A DNA stretch of 64,000 nt from Mycobacterium heckeshornense (GCF_016592155.1 NZ_AP024237.1:3534001-3598000); one strand, 5' to 3'. Positions 1-11,178 are shown, counted from the stretch's first letter. Translations and numbers: made by a program. The notes: generated by a model not told the origin, from the letters alone.

Positions 1-274
1 TGGGCTTAAGGAAGATCACCGGATCGGCGGGTGCGATGTCACCCATCTCGGCGACATGGGCCGCATAGTTCTTGCCGACACAAATCACCTTGCTGGCCAG
101 CATGGGCGCCAACAGCCGCACATCGGCCAACTGCCAGGTGCGGCCAGTGAAGGTTGGTGTGCCGAAAGGGTGTTCGGCGATTTCCCGAGCGATCATCGCA
201 CCGGGTTCGCCGACTTTGCCCTCGATGCTGACGAAGGCGACGCCATCCGGGCTGGCGATTCGTCCAAGGCGCAT
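1..274 (-). CDS. Fumarylacetoacetate hydrolase family protein, N-terminal part (Rv2993c-like)
   Basis: The gene runs off the left edge of the window, so only about 91 N-terminal residues are visible. They begin MRLGRIASPDGVAF and contain GKNYAAHMAEMG, the motif that opens the catalytic domain of FAH-family hydrolases/isomerases, which act on 2-hydroxy-hepta-diene-dioate-type substrates using a divalent metal. The ATG at 274 is chosen because this frame gives the family sequence; the nearby ATG at 278 is in a different, meaningless frame. The gene lies upstream of the Rv2994-like transporters, as in M. tuberculosis. The exact substrate cannot be told from the sequence. Confidence 0.85.
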   Translation of the reverse strand, partial: MRLGRIASPDGVAFVSIEGKVGEPGAMIAREIAEHPFGTPTFTGRTWQLADVRLLAPMLASKVICVGKNYAAHVAEMGDIAPADPVIFLKP

Positions 275-297
275 TCATGAGAGCCTAACCGCCGCGC

Positions 298-456
298 TCA
301 CGCCGACCGCGCGGTGACCATCGCGACGAGAAAGTCCTCCAAGTGTTCGCGGGTGACGTCGAGCTCACCCCGCAACCACTGCGTCACCAGGTCGAAGCCG
401 CCGGCCACCAGGATGAGCGCGGCCAGGGTCGCCCAACGAGAGTCGTTTCGGCGTTT
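298..456 (-). pseudogene. C-terminal remnant of a TetR-family regulator
   Basis: Read on the minus strand, this stretch encodes about 50 residues ending at a TGA (298-300). They include LAALILVAGGFDLVTQWLRG and a final HLEDFLVAMVTARSA, which looks like the last two helices of a TetR-type ligand-binding domain. No start codon and no helix-turn-helix domain remain. The remnant stops about 8 bases from the plus-strand MpaB remnant, as if a deletion had joined the middles of two genes. The assignment rests on pattern similarity only. Confidence 0.5.
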
Positions 457-463
457 CGCCACG

Positions 464-817
464 CTCGGTGACCCGTTAGCCGATCACCTCGTCGCGATGA
501 TGCACCGGCTGCCACCCGGCGCTGGCCGGCGCATGTTCGACGTTGCCGTCGACCACGGCATCGATTCGGTCGACCGCCCGCCCGACAGACTCGTGGCCTT
601 TTTCGCGCAGGCCGACGACCGGCCCTGCTGGCTGGACCAGGCCAAGCTTGATCTGGCGGTGCGGGTCACGATGCGCACCGGGCTGTGGAGCATCGCCCTG
701 GCGCTGCCCGGACTGGCCCTCACCGGTGGCTACCTGGCGTCCAAGGCCGACAAGCCGCTGGTGGGGACCGGTGACCTGCGGCGGCTGGTGCCGGGTGCGA
801 CACGGCTCAGCGAGGAG
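464..817 (+). pseudogene. N-terminal remnant of an MpaB/DUF2236 (oxygenase) family protein
   Basis: The plus-strand reading frame contains GDPLADHLVAMMHRLPPGAG, then a W-L-D and a KPLVGTGDLRRLVPGATRL segment. This is the usual beginning of the MpaB/latex-clearing-protein (DUF2236) heme oxygenase-like family. The family is normally about 270-400 residues long; here recognisable sequence lasts about 118 residues and then breaks off after SEE. There is no credible own start, since the frame runs back into the antisense of the TetR remnant. The 120 bases from here to the first transporter hold nothing I recognise. Confidence 0.5.
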
Positions 818-939
818 TTCGGCCAATGGTCGCGGCGCCGGTTCGTCGCCCGCGGCTTCACCGCGACCCGGTGGCGATCGCAGCTATCGCCGCCACGACG
901 CGTTGGCTGCCGCGGGTTGACACCTGTAACCATGGAGCC

Positions 940-2196
940 GTGCCGACCACATCGATCAGCACGGTCCGGCGCTGGGCTTTGCTGGCGATTTCGCTGGCGT
1001 CAACGCTGTGCGCGACCGTCTTCATCAACGGCATCGCCTTCCTGATCCCCGCGCTGGACGCCGAGCGCGGCATCAGCTTGGCTGAGGCCGGTCTGCTGTC
1101 GTCGATGCCCAGCCTCGGCATGGTGGTGACCCTGATCGCCTGGGGTTACTTGCTGGATCTGGTCGGCGAGCGGGTGGTGCTCACCGTCGGATTGGCACTC
1201 ACGGCGGCGGCCGTGTTCGCCGCGGCGTCGGTTCATGGTCTGGTGGCTGTCGGAACGTTCCTATTCCTCGGCGGCATGGCCGCCGCCAGCGCCAACACCG
1301 CCAGCGGCCGACTGGTGACCGGCTGGTTCCCGCCGGACCAGCGTGGCCTGGCGATGGGAATCCGCCAGACGGCCCAGCCGCTGGGAATCGCATTGGCCGC
1401 CTTGGTTCTTCCCGAGCTCGGGGAGCGCGACTTTTCGGTGGCGCTGGTGTTCCCGGCCACGGTGTGCGCGGCCTCGGCACTCGTCAGCGCGGTCGGGGTG
1501 CTCGACCCGCCGCGTAAGAAACGGGCCACCGCCGACGTGGCCGAGCTGGCCAACCCCTACCGCGGCACGGCGGTGTTGTGGCGCATCCACCTGGCGTCGG
1601 CGCTGCTGATGGTGCCGCAGACCGTCGTCTTGACGTTCATGCTGGTCTGGCTGATGCGGGCGCATGGCTGGTCGACAGCCTCAGCCGGCGTGCTGGTGAG
1701 CGTCTCGCAACTGCTCGGCGCGCTGGGCCGCATCGCCGCGGGCCGTTGGTCGGATCGTGTCGGGTCGCGGATGCGGCCGATCCGCGTCATCGCCGTCACA
1801 GCATCGGTGGTGATGATGTTGCTGGCGCTCACCGATCACCTGCACTGGCCTCTTGCGGTGGCGGTGATGCTCGCCGCGTCGGTGATCACCGTGCTCGACA
1901 ACGGGTTAGCGTTTACCGCCATCCCCGAAGTCGCCGGACCGTACTGGAGCGGGCGCGCGATGGGAGCCCAAAACACCACTCAGCGGTTGACGGCGGGCGC
2001 CGGGCCGCCGGTGTTCGGCGAATTGATCGATGCGACTGGGTATCCGGTGGCGTTCGCGGTATGCGCGCTGTTTCCGCTGTTGGCGCTGCCGGTAGTGCCG
2101 GTGCGTGCGCGCCCGCACCAAGCGGACGCCGCCGCGGCGCGGCCCGGCCGGCCCGCCCACCGAGTTTCGTATCGCTTTGTCCGCAGGCGGTTGTGA
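940..2196 (+). CDS. MFS transporter, first copy of a tandem pair (Rv2994-like)
   Basis: This is a major facilitator superfamily membrane protein of 418 residues with about 12 hydrophobic segments. It has the loop motif [13 protein letters not shown] in the second half and [15 protein letters not shown] in the first. The GTG at 940 is chosen because the protein then starts VPTTSISTVRRW, which aligns with [12 protein letters not shown] of the second copy; the reading frame itself stays open back to 826. It lies 12 bases upstream of its paralogue and is probably co-transcribed with it. The substrate is unknown. Its C-terminus is short and Arg/Pro-rich. Confidence 0.82.
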   Translation: MPTTSISTVRRWALLAISLASTLCATVFINGIAFLIPALDAERGISLAEAGLLSSMPSLGMVVTLIAWGYLLDLVGERVVLTVGLALTAAAVFAAASVHGLVAVGTFLFLGGMAAASANTASGRLVTGWFPPDQRGLAMGIRQTAQPLGIALAALVLPELGERDFSVALVFPATVCAASALVSAVGVLDPPRKKRATADVAELANPYRGTAVLWRIHLASALLMVPQTVVLTFMLVWLMRAHGWSTASAGVLVSVSQLLGALGRIAAGRWSDRVGSRMRPIRVIAVTASVVMMLLALTDHLHWPLAVAVMLAASVITVLDNGLAFTAIPEVAGPYWSGRAMGAQNTTQRLTAGAGPPVFGELIDATGYPVAFAVCALFPLLALPVVPVRARPHQADAAAARPGRPAHRVSYRFVRRRL

Positions 2197-2208
2197 AACC
2201 ATGGGCTG

Positions 2209-3546
2209 ATGCCGACGGAATCGGTCAGCACCGGGGCACGCTGGTCGATGTTGGTCGTCGCGTCGGTCGCGACGTTGTCGTCATTTCTGTTCATCAACGG
2301 CGTCGCCTTCATGATCCCGGAGCTGGAAGCCAATCGAGACATCACGCTGACGGAAGCCAGCCTGCTGTCGTCGATGCCGAGCTGGGGCATGGTGGTGACC
2401 CTGATCGCCTGGGGTTACCTGGTTGACCACGCGGGCGAGCGGATCGTGCTGAGGTTGGGGTCGGCGCTGACCGCAGCCGCCGCCTTCGCCGCGGCGTCGG
2501 CCCACTCGCTGCTGGTGGTGGGCGCATTCCTGTTCCTCGGCGGCATGGCCGCGGCCGGCGCCAATTCGGCCACCGGCCGACTGGTGACCGGCTGGTTCCC
2601 GCCGGAGCGGCGCGGCGTGGCGATGGGAATCCGCCAGACGGCCCAGCCGCTGGGAATTGCCTTGGGAGCCGCGGTGATTCCCGAGCTGGCGGAGCACGGC
2701 TTCGCTGCAGCGATGATGTTTCCCGCCGTCATCTGCATGCTGTCGGGCGTGGCGTGTGCGCTCGGCGTCCTCGACCCACCGCGAAAGCCCCGGGCAACGG
2801 CCACCACCGAGGAGCTGGCCAGCCCCTATCGCGGATCGCGCATGCTGTGGCGAATCCACGCGGTGTCGGCGCTGCTGATGATGCCGCAGACGGTGACGGT
2901 GACGTTCATGCTGATCTGGCTGCTCAACGAGCGCCACTGGTCGGTGGGGGCGGCTGGCGCGCTGGTCACTGTCTCGCAGCTGCTCGGCGCAGTGGGCCGC
3001 ATTCTGGCCGGCCGATGGTCTGACCGGGTCGGGTCACGGATGCGGCCCGTGCGTACGATCGCGGCGACCGCGGCCACGACCATGATGGTGCTGGGATTCA
3101 CCGATCGCATCGGCTCCTCGGCCGCGGTGTGGTGCATGGTTGTCGCCTCGGTGATAGCGGTGCTGGACAACGGGTTGGAATCCACCGCGATCACCGAGTT
3201 CGCCGGACCGTACTGGAGCGGGCGCGCCCTGGGCACCCAGAACACCACGCAACGGCTGGCGGCGGCCGCCGGTCAGCCGATATTCGGTGCGCTGATCGCC
3301 TCCGGCGGCTACCCGCTTGCGTGGCTGGTCTGTGGACTGTTTTCCCTGGTAGCGGTGCCTTTGGTGCCGGCCAGGCTGGTCCCCCCCGGGCTATCCGTCA
3401 GAGCGCCGCGGCGATCCGGTCGCCGATTTGGCTGGTGGAAAACCGGCCGTTGCCCCGGGTGGCCAAATGAGCCGCCACCGCCCGATCCACCCGCGCCGCG
3501 GCGGCGTCTTCGCCGAGATGGGCGAGCAGCAGCGCCACCGACATGA
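2209..3546 (+). CDS. MFS transporter, second copy of a tandem pair (Rv2994-like)
   Basis: This 445-residue MFS transporter is closely similar to the preceding gene over its whole membrane domain; for example [14 protein letters not shown] and PYWSGRA occur in both. The ATG at 2209 follows the sequence AACCATGGGCTG, which matches AACCATGGAGCC before the first copy, so the duplicated unit includes the leader. The last 50 or so residues are Arg/Pro-rich and read antisense through the 3' end of leuB for 149 bases, so the C-terminal tail is probably not under normal protein-level selection. From memory the M. tuberculosis homologue is also 445 residues, which suggests the overlap is old. The substrate is unknown. 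Confidence 0.82.
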   Translation: MPTESVSTGARWSMLVVASVATLSSFLFINGVAFMIPELEANRDITLTEASLLSSMPSWGMVVTLIAWGYLVDHAGERIVLRLGSALTAAAAFAAASAHSLLVVGAFLFLGGMAAAGANSATGRLVTGWFPPERRGVAMGIRQTAQPLGIALGAAVIPELAEHGFAAAMMFPAVICMLSGVACALGVLDPPRKPRATATTEELASPYRGSRMLWRIHAVSALLMMPQTVTVTFMLIWLLNERHWSVGAAGALVTVSQLLGAVGRILAGRWSDRVGSRMRPVRTIAATAATTMMVLGFTDRIGSSAAVWCMVVASVIAVLDNGLESTAITEFAGPYWSGRALGTQNTTQRLAAAAGQPIFGALIASGGYPLAWLVCGLFSLVAVPLVPARLVPPGLSVRAPRRSGRRFGWWKTGRCPGWPNEPPPPDPPAPRRRLRRDGRAAAPPT

Positions 3547-4408
3547 TCGCCGCGGTGGGATCGGCGACGCCCCGGCCGGCGATATCGGGTGCGCTGCCGT
3601 GGACCGGCTCGAACATCGACGGGTTGGTGCCGGTAGCGTCGATGTTGCCGCTGGCGGCCAGGCCGATGCCGCCGCACAGCGCGGCCGCCAGGTCGGTGAT
3701 GATGTCGCCGAATAGGTTGTCGGTGACGATGACGTCGAACCGGCCCGGGTCGGTGAGCAGGTGAATCGTCGTCGCGTCGACGTGCTGATAGGCGACCTCG
3801 ACGTCCGGGAACTTCTCGCCGACCTCCTCGACGGTCCGCGACCACAGCGCGCCGGCGAACGTCAGGACGTTGGTCTTGTGCACCAGGGTCAGGTGTTTGC
3901 GCCGCAGCCGTGCGCGCTCGAACGCGTCGTGCACGACCCGGCGCACCCCGAAGGCGGTGTTGACGCTGACCTCGGTGGCCACTTCATGGGCGGTGCCGAC
4001 GCGGATCGCGCCCCCGGTGCCGGTGTAGGGGCCCTCGGTGCCCTCGCGCACCACGACCAAGTCGATCTCGGGATTGCCACGTAGCGGGCCGCTCACCCCC
4101 GGGTACAGCCGCGCCGGGCGCAGGTTGATGTGGTGGTCGAGCTCGAAGCGCAGCCGCAGCAGCAGACCGCGCTCCAGGATCCCGCTGGGAACCGAGGGAT
4201 CCCCGATCGCGCCGAGCAGGATCGCGTCGTGGGCGCGCAACTCGTCGAGAACCGAGTCGGGCAGCACTTCCCCGGTGGCGTGCAAACGGCGGGCGCCTAA
4301 GTCGTAGCTCGTCTTCTCCACATCGGGCAGTACCGCGTCGAGGACCTTGACGGCTTCGGTCACCACCTCGGGGCCGATCCCGTCCCCCGGGATAATCGCC
4401 AATTTCAA
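3398..4408 (-). CDS. leuB: 3-isopropylmalate dehydrogenase
   Basis: LeuB oxidises and decarboxylates 3-isopropylmalate to 2-oxoisocaproate in leucine synthesis, using NAD+ and Mg2+ or Mn2+. The 336-residue protein opens with [13 protein letters not shown] and has [12 protein letters not shown], the substrate-site YQHVDATT region, [12 protein letters not shown] with metal-binding Asp residues, and the coenzyme loop [11 protein letters not shown]. The start is a TTG that overlaps the serA stop as TTGA, so translation is probably coupled to serA. The 3' end overlaps the antisense tail of the second MFS gene. Confidence 0.96.
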   Translation of the reverse strand: MKLAIIPGDGIGPEVVTEAVKVLDAVLPDVEKTSYDLGARRLHATGEVLPDSVLDELRAHDAILLGAIGDPSVPSGILERGLLLRLRFELDHHINLRPARLYPGVSGPLRGNPEIDLVVVREGTEGPYTGTGGAIRVGTAHEVATEVSVNTAFGVRRVVHDAFERARLRRKHLTLVHKTNVLTFAGALWSRTVEEVGEKFPDVEVAYQHVDATTIHLLTDPGRFDVIVTDNLFGDIITDLAAALCGGIGLAASGNIDATGTNPSMFEPVHGSAPDIAGRGVADPTAAIMSVALLLAHLGEDAAAARVDRAVAAHLATRGNGRFSTSQIGDRIAAAL

Positions 4409-5991
4409 GACAGGTCAACCACTTCGAGTTTGTTGGCGTCGACGGCCGCGCCGATGGCCGCCCGCACATCCTGGGGCACGTCGCGGTTGAGCCGCAACAG
4501 GATCGTCGCGCCGGGACCCTCGGTGTCCTCGGACAGCTGGGCGGCGTGGATGTTGACTCCCGCCGCGCCGAGCAACGTGCCGATCTTGCCGAGGGCACCC
4601 GGCCGGTCGACGTAGTTGATGATCAGGTTGATGCCCTCGGCGCGCAGGTCGAAGTTGCGACCGTTGATCTGCACGATCTTCTGCACCAGCTGGGGGCCGG
4701 ACAGCGTGCCGGCGACGTTGACCGTCGACCCGTCGGCGCCCACTGCCCGTACGTCGACCAGGCTGCGGTGGTTGGGGCTTTCGCTGGCCGTGGTGATCTC
4801 GGCGATGACTCCGCGTTCTTCGGCGATGGCCGGGGCGTTGACGAATGTCACCGGCTCTTCGATGACCGCCGAGAACAAGCCCCGCAGAGCCGAAAGCCGC
4901 AGCACCTCAACGTCTTCCGCGGCTAGCTCACCGCGTGCCTGCACCGACAGCGACACCGGCAGCTCGTCGGAGAGAGCACCGGCAAGCAGACCGAGTTTGC
5001 GCACCAAGTCCAGCCACGGTGCCACCTCCTCGCTGACCGCCCCGGCCCCGACGTTGACCGCGTCGGGCACGAATTTTCCCGCCAGCGCCAGCCTTACGCT
5101 TTCGGCGACGTCGGTGCCCGCCCGGTCCTGCGCCTCGGCGGTGGAGGCGCCCAGGTGCGGGGTGACGACTATTTGCGGCAGCTCGAACAGCGGGCTGTCG
5201 GTGCACGGCTCCTTGGCGAACACGTCGATACCGGCGGCCCGCACGTGTCCGCTGCGCACGGCCTCGGCCAGCGCCATTTCGTCGACCAGGCCACCGCGTG
5301 CGGCGTTGACGATGATCACGCCGGGCCTGGTCTTGGCCAGCGCCTCCTTATCGATCAGTCCGAGCGTTTCCGGGGTCTTCGGCAGATGCACGGAGATGAA
5401 GTCGGAGCGGGCCAGCAACTCGTCCAGGCTGAGCAGTTCGATGCCCAGCTGCGCCGCCCGTGCCGGCGACACGTAAGGGTCGTAGGCGATCAGGTGGGCA
5501 CCGAAGGCGGCCAGCCGCTGGGCGACTAGCTGCCCGATGCGGCCCAGCCCGACAATCCCGACGGTCTTACCGAAGATCTCGGTTCCGGTGAACGACGAGC
5601 GCTTCCACTCGTGAGCGCGCAGCGAGGCGTCGGCCGCGGTGATTTGGCGCGCCGCGGCCAGCAGCAACGCCAGCGCATGCTCGGCGGCGCTGTGGATATT
5701 CGACGTCGGTGCGTTGACGACGAGCACGCCTCGCGCGGTGGCGGCCTCGACATCGACGTTGTCCAGCCCCACCCCGGCGCGCGCGACGATCTTCAACTTG
5801 GGCGCCGCGGCCAACACCTCCGCGTCGACCGTGGTCGCAGAACGCACCAGCAGTGCGTCGGCCTCGGGCACCGCCGCAAGCAGTTTCTCCCGGTCCGGGC
5901 CATCGACCCACCGGACCTCGACGCCGTCACCCAGCGCGGCAACCGTTGATTCGGCGAGTTTGTCGGCGATCAATACAATAGGCAAGCTCAC
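4405..5991 (-). CDS. serA: D-3-phosphoglycerate dehydrogenase
   Basis: SerA catalyses the first step of serine synthesis, oxidising 3-phosphoglycerate to 3-phosphohydroxypyruvate. The GTG start at 5991 gives 528 residues beginning (M)[11 protein letters not shown], the length I recall for M. tuberculosis SerA1. Visible are the NAD-binding [10 protein letters not shown], the catalytic region with LPKTPET and [10 protein letters not shown], the intervening (ASB) domain of the long SerA type, and a C-terminal ACT domain from about residue 455 ([16 protein letters not shown]), which mediates serine feedback. The open frame extends upstream to 6051, but those residues do not look like SerA. Confidence 0.96.
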   Translation of the reverse strand: MSLPIVLIADKLAESTVAALGDGVEVRWVDGPDREKLLAAVPEADALLVRSATTVDAEVLAAAPKLKIVARAGVGLDNVDVEAATARGVLVVNAPTSNIHSAAEHALALLLAAARQITAADASLRAHEWKRSSFTGTEIFGKTVGIVGLGRIGQLVAQRLAAFGAHLIAYDPYVSPARAAQLGIELLSLDELLARSDFISVHLPKTPETLGLIDKEALAKTRPGVIIVNAARGGLVDEMALAEAVRSGHVRAAGIDVFAKEPCTDSPLFELPQIVVTPHLGASTAEAQDRAGTDVAESVRLALAGKFVPDAVNVGAGAVSEEVAPWLDLVRKLGLLAGALSDELPVSLSVQARGELAAEDVEVLRLSALRGLFSAVIEEPVTFVNAPAIAEERGVIAEITTASESPNHRSLVDVRAVGADGSTVNVAGTLSGPQLVQKIVQINGRNFDLRAEGINLIINYVDRPGALGKIGTLLGAAGVNIHAAQLSEDTEGPGATILLRLNRDVPQDVRAAIGAAVDANKLEVVDLS

Positions 5992-6093
5992 CCCGGCCAG
6001 CCTAGTAGGGCGCGCTGAAGAGCCGCCGGGCGTGTACCCATGGCGACACATCGGCGAGGACTCAGCCCGGGTTTCAGGCTCGGTGCAGACAGC

Positions 6094-7632
<1,539 letters not shown>

Positions 7633-7633
<1 letters not shown>

Positions 7634-9477
7634 CAGGCGTGGCCTTCGTTAGGGTCGTCGAAAAGCGGGCGGATGCCGCGGGCGGCCTGGATCTCGTCGT
7701 TGCTGGTGCCGGCGGCCACCATCGGCCACACCTGCGCGTCGGCGCCGACGACGAAGTCGATCACCACCGGCCGGTCGCTGATGGCGCGGGCGGCGTTGAT
7801 GACCTCGACGACGTCTTCTTCACGCTCGCAACGGAATCCGACGCAGCCAAGCGCCTCGGCCAACTTGACGAAGTCCGGGATACGGTGCGAGTGAGTGGCC
7901 AGGTCGGTCTGCGAGTAGCGCTCGGCGTAGAACAACGACTGCCATTGCCGCACCATGCCCAGGCTGCCGTTGTTGATCAGCGCAACCTTGATCGGGGCGC
8001 CCTCGACCGCGCAGGTGGCCAGCTCCTGGTTGGTCATCTGGAAGCACCCGTCGCCGTCGACCGCCCACACCTCGGCGTCGGGGCGGGCGATCTTGGCGCC
8101 CATCGCCGCCGGGATCGCGAAACCCATGGTGCCCAGCCCGCCGGAGTTGATCCAGGTGCGCGGCTTCTCGAACGAGATGAACTGCGCCGCCCACATCTGG
8201 TGCTGTCCCACCCCGGCGACGTAGACGGCGTCGGGCCCGGCGATCTTGCCCAGCGTTTCGATCACGTACTCAGGGCTGAGACTGCCGTCGCTCTGCGGCC
8301 CGTAGGACAACGGGTACGTGGCCTGCACCCCGCGCAGGTACTGCCACCACTCGTCGAAGCGGAAGGCGGCCCCGTCGTGGCGCAGCGCGGCGACCAGCTC
8401 GGTGATGACGGCCTTGACGTCGCCCACTATCGGCACGTCGGCGTGACGGTTCTTGCCGATCTCCGCGGGGTCGATGTCGGCGTGGATCACCTTGGCCTCC
8501 GGGGCAAACGAGTCGAGCTTTCCGGTCACCCGGTCGTCGAAACGGGTGCCCAGCGCGATCAGCAGGTCGCTGCGTTGCAGGCCCGCCACCGCCGCCACCG
8601 TGCCGTGCATGCCCGGCATGCCCAGATGCTGGGGGTGGCTGTCCGGGAAGGCGCCGCGCGCCATCAAGGTGGTGACCACGGGGATGCCGGTCAGCTCGGC
8701 CAGCTCGCGCAGCTCTTGGGTGGCGTTGCCGCGGATGACGCCGCCGCCGATGTACAGCACGGGTTTGCGGGCGGCCGCGATCAGTTTGGCGGCCTCCCGG
8801 ACCTGGCGACTGTGCGGTTTGGTGGTGGGCTTGTAGCCCGGCAGATCTAACCGCGGCGGCCAGCTGAACGTGCATTGGCCCTGCAGCACGTCCTTGGGGA
8901 TGTCGACGAGCACGGCACCGGGACGGCCGGTGGCGGCGATGTGGAAGGCCTCGGCCAGCACCCGCGGGATCTCGTCGCCGTCGCGGACCAGGAAGTTGTG
9001 CTTGGTGATCGGCATGGTGATGCCGGCGATGTCGGCCTCCTGGAAGGCATCCGTGCCGATCAGCGAACGCCCGACCTGCCCGGTGATCGCCACCACCGGG
9101 ATCGAGTCCATCTGCGCGTCGGCCAGCGGGGTCACCAGGTTGGTGGCGCCGGGTCCGGAGGTGGCCATGCACACGCCGACCTTGCCGGTGGCGTGCGCAT
9201 AGCCGCTGGCGGCATGCCCGGCGCCCTGCTCATGGCGCACCAGCACATGCCGGAGCTTCCTCGAGTCGAACAGCGGATCGTACACCGGCAGCACGGCGCC
9301 ACCGGGAATACCGAAAATGACCTCGACGGCAAGCTCCTCCAACGACCGGATCACCGACTGTGCGCCGGTAAGTTGTTGCGGCGCAATACGTTTCTGATGA
9401 GGGTTCGACGGCTTTGTCGTTGACCTGCTGCCGTTGACGGGCTGGGATGGCGCCGACGGCGCGGTGGGTGCACTCAC
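7633..9477 (-). CDS. ilvB: Acetolactate synthase large (catalytic) subunit
   Basis: This thiamine-diphosphate enzyme condenses pyruvate with pyruvate or 2-oxobutyrate, the first common step of branched-chain amino acid synthesis. It has 614 residues, with the catalytic Glu in [18 protein letters not shown]-site segments in the middle domain and the ThDP/Mg motif [14 protein letters not shown]. The first 35 or so residues are a Ser/Pro/Thr-rich extension seen in actinobacterial enzymes. The GTG at 9477 has AGAGGA just upstream. Expression is expected to depend on the leader-peptide attenuator in front. Confidence 0.96.
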
Positions 9478-9524
9478 GGTGTCCTCTTTGGGTCCTCTTC
9501 GTTGGGTGTAGGAACGGCGACAAC

Positions 9525-9560
9525 AAAAAACCCCCGTCAGCTCAGCTGCTGCACGAGGGT
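9525..9560 (-). terminator. Intrinsic terminator of the ilvBNC attenuator
   Basis: On the minus strand an 8-bp stem (ACCCTCGT paired with ACGGGGGT, one G-T wobble) encloses a CAGC/GCTG inner stem and is followed by six T residues (9525-9530). It lies about 50 bases before ilvB, inside its leader, so it would end transcription before the operon unless prevented. Confidence 0.82.
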
Positions 9561-9561
9561 T

Positions 9562-9615
9562 GCGCGTTGGTGCTCGAAAGCTATCCCGGCGTGGGCTAGT
9601 CAGCCACCAACGCGC
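9562..9615 (-). promoter_or_regulatory. Attenuator inverted repeat (1:2 pairing) between leader peptide and terminator
   Basis: GCGCGTTGGTG (9605-9615, in the last codons of the leader peptide) is perfectly complementary over 11 bases to CACCAACGCGC (9562-9572), which directly abuts the terminator stem. A ribosome stalled on the upstream Leu/Val codons would cover or approach the first arm and change the folding. I could not identify a convincing single antiterminator helix by eye. Confidence 0.65.
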
Positions 9616-9650
9616 CGACCAAGTACTACGAGCAATTCGCGGCTGTCCAT
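9600..9650 (-). CDS. ilvB leader peptide (branched-chain amino acid attenuator peptide)
   Basis: A 16-codon [19 protein letters not shown], contains the run Leu-Leu-Val-Val-Leu plus another Val, the signature of a leader peptide that senses charged Leu- and Val-tRNA. It lies between a good promoter and the ilvB terminator. The predicted transcription start falls at or within about two bases of its ATG, so it is probably leaderless, a common arrangement in mycobacteria. Its predicted role is to stall the ribosome when leucine or valine is scarce and so permit ilvBNC transcription. Confidence 0.75.
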   Translation of the reverse strand: MDSRELLVVLGRRVGG

Positions 9651-9658
9651 GACGACCG

Positions 9659-9688
9659 ACGGTAGTCTCCGCACAGGTCAGCCGTCAA
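9659..9688 (-). promoter_or_regulatory. Predicted promoter of the ilvBNC leader transcript
   Basis: On the minus strand TTGACG (9683-9688) and TACCGT (9659-9664) are separated by 18 bases, a good SigA-type pair. The start of transcription would fall 7-9 bases further on, at about 9650-9652, essentially at the leader-peptide ATG. Confidence 0.6.
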
Positions 9689-9744
9689 ATCTGGGCGATC
9701 GGGCGGTTGCCGGTCGGGCTTGTCGGCGGTGACATGATGCATGG

Positions 9745-10146
9745 GTGGCTACCGGTTCTTCGGAGCGACCGTCCCCCGCGGCTCCGGTGGTGATCAAGAT
9801 TTCGCCGATAGCGCACCTCGCGGTGGGCTTTATGACGCTGGGCCTGCTGGTGCCTGTGCTGACGTGGCCGCCAACATTGCCGCTGTTGGCGATTCCGCTA
9901 GCACTGTCCGGGTTGATCATTCGGCTGCGCACGATCGCCGACCGCGACGGTGTCACGGTACGGACGCTGCTGGGCAGCCGAACGGTCCGTTGGACCGATA
10001 TCGACGGGCTGCGGTTCACTCGGGGCTCGTGGGCGCGGGCGCGGCTCAAAAGTGGCGGCGAACTGCGGTTACCTGCGGTCAGCTTCGCGACCCTGCCGTT
10101 GTTGACCGAAGCCAGCGGAGGCCGGGTGCCCAACCCCTACGCCTGA
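9745..10146 (+). CDS. cfp6: Cfp6-like PH-domain membrane protein (Rv3004-like)
   Basis: This 133-residue protein resembles the M. tuberculosis low-molecular-weight antigen CFP6. Two hydrophobic segments (HLAVGFMTLGLLVPVL and LPLLAIPLALSGLIIRL) are followed by a small bacterial PH-like domain (GVTVRTLLGSRTVRWTDIDG, then FTRGSWARA). The GTG at 9745 is the only start in frame upstream of the first segment; M. tuberculosis CFP6 is about 20 residues shorter. It is divergent from the ilvBNC leader. The function is unknown. Confidence 0.85.
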   Translation: MATGSSERPSPAAPVVIKISPIAHLAVGFMTLGLLVPVLTWPPTLPLLAIPLALSGLIIRLRTIADRDGVTVRTLLGSRTVRWTDIDGLRFTRGSWARARLKSGGELRLPAVSFATLPLLTEASGGRVPNPYA

Positions 10147-10169
10147 CCCCGGCGGCCTGCTGCGGCCGT

Positions 10170-11015
10170 CTAATGCAAGGGGTTGGCGCCGTTGAGCAAC
10201 ACCCAGACGGCGGCTCCCGCGCCGATACCGAAGAGCAGCGCGGCGAAGGAGCCGATGAAAGGCCGCCGTGCCCAGCCCCGGCCGGCGTCGAAGCCGTAGC
10301 GGCCCGGACCAATCAGGATGACCGCGGCGGCGACGACGATGAGCGTCAGCTCGTATTCATGTCCGCCCGGCAGGAAGAACCGGAAGGAATCCGGGTTCGA
10401 CTGCGCCGACATGTCCGCCAGCAGGCCGTTGAGGAGATAGGCCAGCGCTCCCGCCGCGGCAACAGGTGTGAACAAGCCCAATACCAGCAGCACTCCCGCG
10501 ACGATCTCGCCGCCCGCGGCCACGTAGGTCAAGATCTCCGCATGCTGGTAGCCGGCGTCGGACAGCGAGTTCTTGAATCCCGTCGGCCCCTCCCCGCCCC
10601 ACCAACCGAATAGTTTTTGCAGTCCGTGGGCGACCAGCACCGCGCCCAGGCCCGCCCGCAGCAGCAATAGGCCAAGGTTCTGGGTCCCGCGCCGGCCGGC
10701 GGCTCGTACGCGCTCGTCCTGCTCGTCGGTGTCGATCTCGTCGGACCCCGGTGCCGCGTGGCGGCCACCGGATTGCGGCTCGAGGTATGGCAGGGGCTGC
10801 TGGCCGGTCAAGGTCAAGCCCGAGCCGACCCGACGCACGGTGCCTGCGTCGCTGCCGTAGTGCGGGATTGTGGTGGTCTCGAAATCGCCTGCGTAGTTGG
10901 CTGACGGCAGGTCGTCTTCCGGGTCGACCAGGCTTGCGGAAGCCGGACGGACCTGGGTTGGCGCCGCGGAGTCGTCCGGTCGCCGCCAATGCGAGTCATG
11001 CGATTGACTGGTCAC
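10170..11015 (-). CDS. DoxX-family membrane protein (Rv3005c-like)
   Basis: The first 120 or so residues are polar and acidic; a DoxX domain follows with four membrane segments (starting LLLLRAGLGAVLVAHGLQKL and containing the FGWWGGEGPTGF loop). In M. tuberculosis Rv3005c forms a membrane-associated oxidoreductase complex with SodA and the thiosulfate sulfurtransferase SseA that protects against oxidative stress. The GTG start at 11015 gives (M)TSQSHDSHWRRPDD and 281 residues, close to the 279 I recall; the open frame extends about 180 codons further upstream without meaning. Confidence 0.88.
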   Translation of the reverse strand: MTSQSHDSHWRRPDDSAAPTQVRPASASLVDPEDDLPSANYAGDFETTTIPHYGSDAGTVRRVGSGLTLTGQQPLPYLEPQSGGRHAAPGSDEIDTDEQDERVRAAGRRGTQNLGLLLLRAGLGAVLVAHGLQKLFGWWGGEGPTGFKNSLSDAGYQHAEILTYVAAGGEIVAGVLLVLGLFTPVAAAGALAYLLNGLLADMSAQSNPDSFRFFLPGGHEYELTLIVVAAAVILIGPGRYGFDAGRGWARRPFIGSFAALLFGIGAGAAVWVLLNGANPLH

Positions 11016-11178
11016 GGGTGCCAGGGTAAGGGCAATTTCGCGTGAATTGGGGATTTGAGCGGCGCTTTCGCCGGACTTAATCGACACGTCACCGGCGCCG
11101 CGGCCGACGTGTGCGGATGGCGCTGCCACGCCCGCCGACGAACCGGGCGGTGGGAGGTGGCGCGGTAACCTGGCCATC

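Noticed and set aside
917-933. TTGACA before the first MFS gene as a promoter -35 box
   Set aside because: No -10 box fits at 16-19 bases within the space before the GTG at 940; transcription probably starts further upstream.
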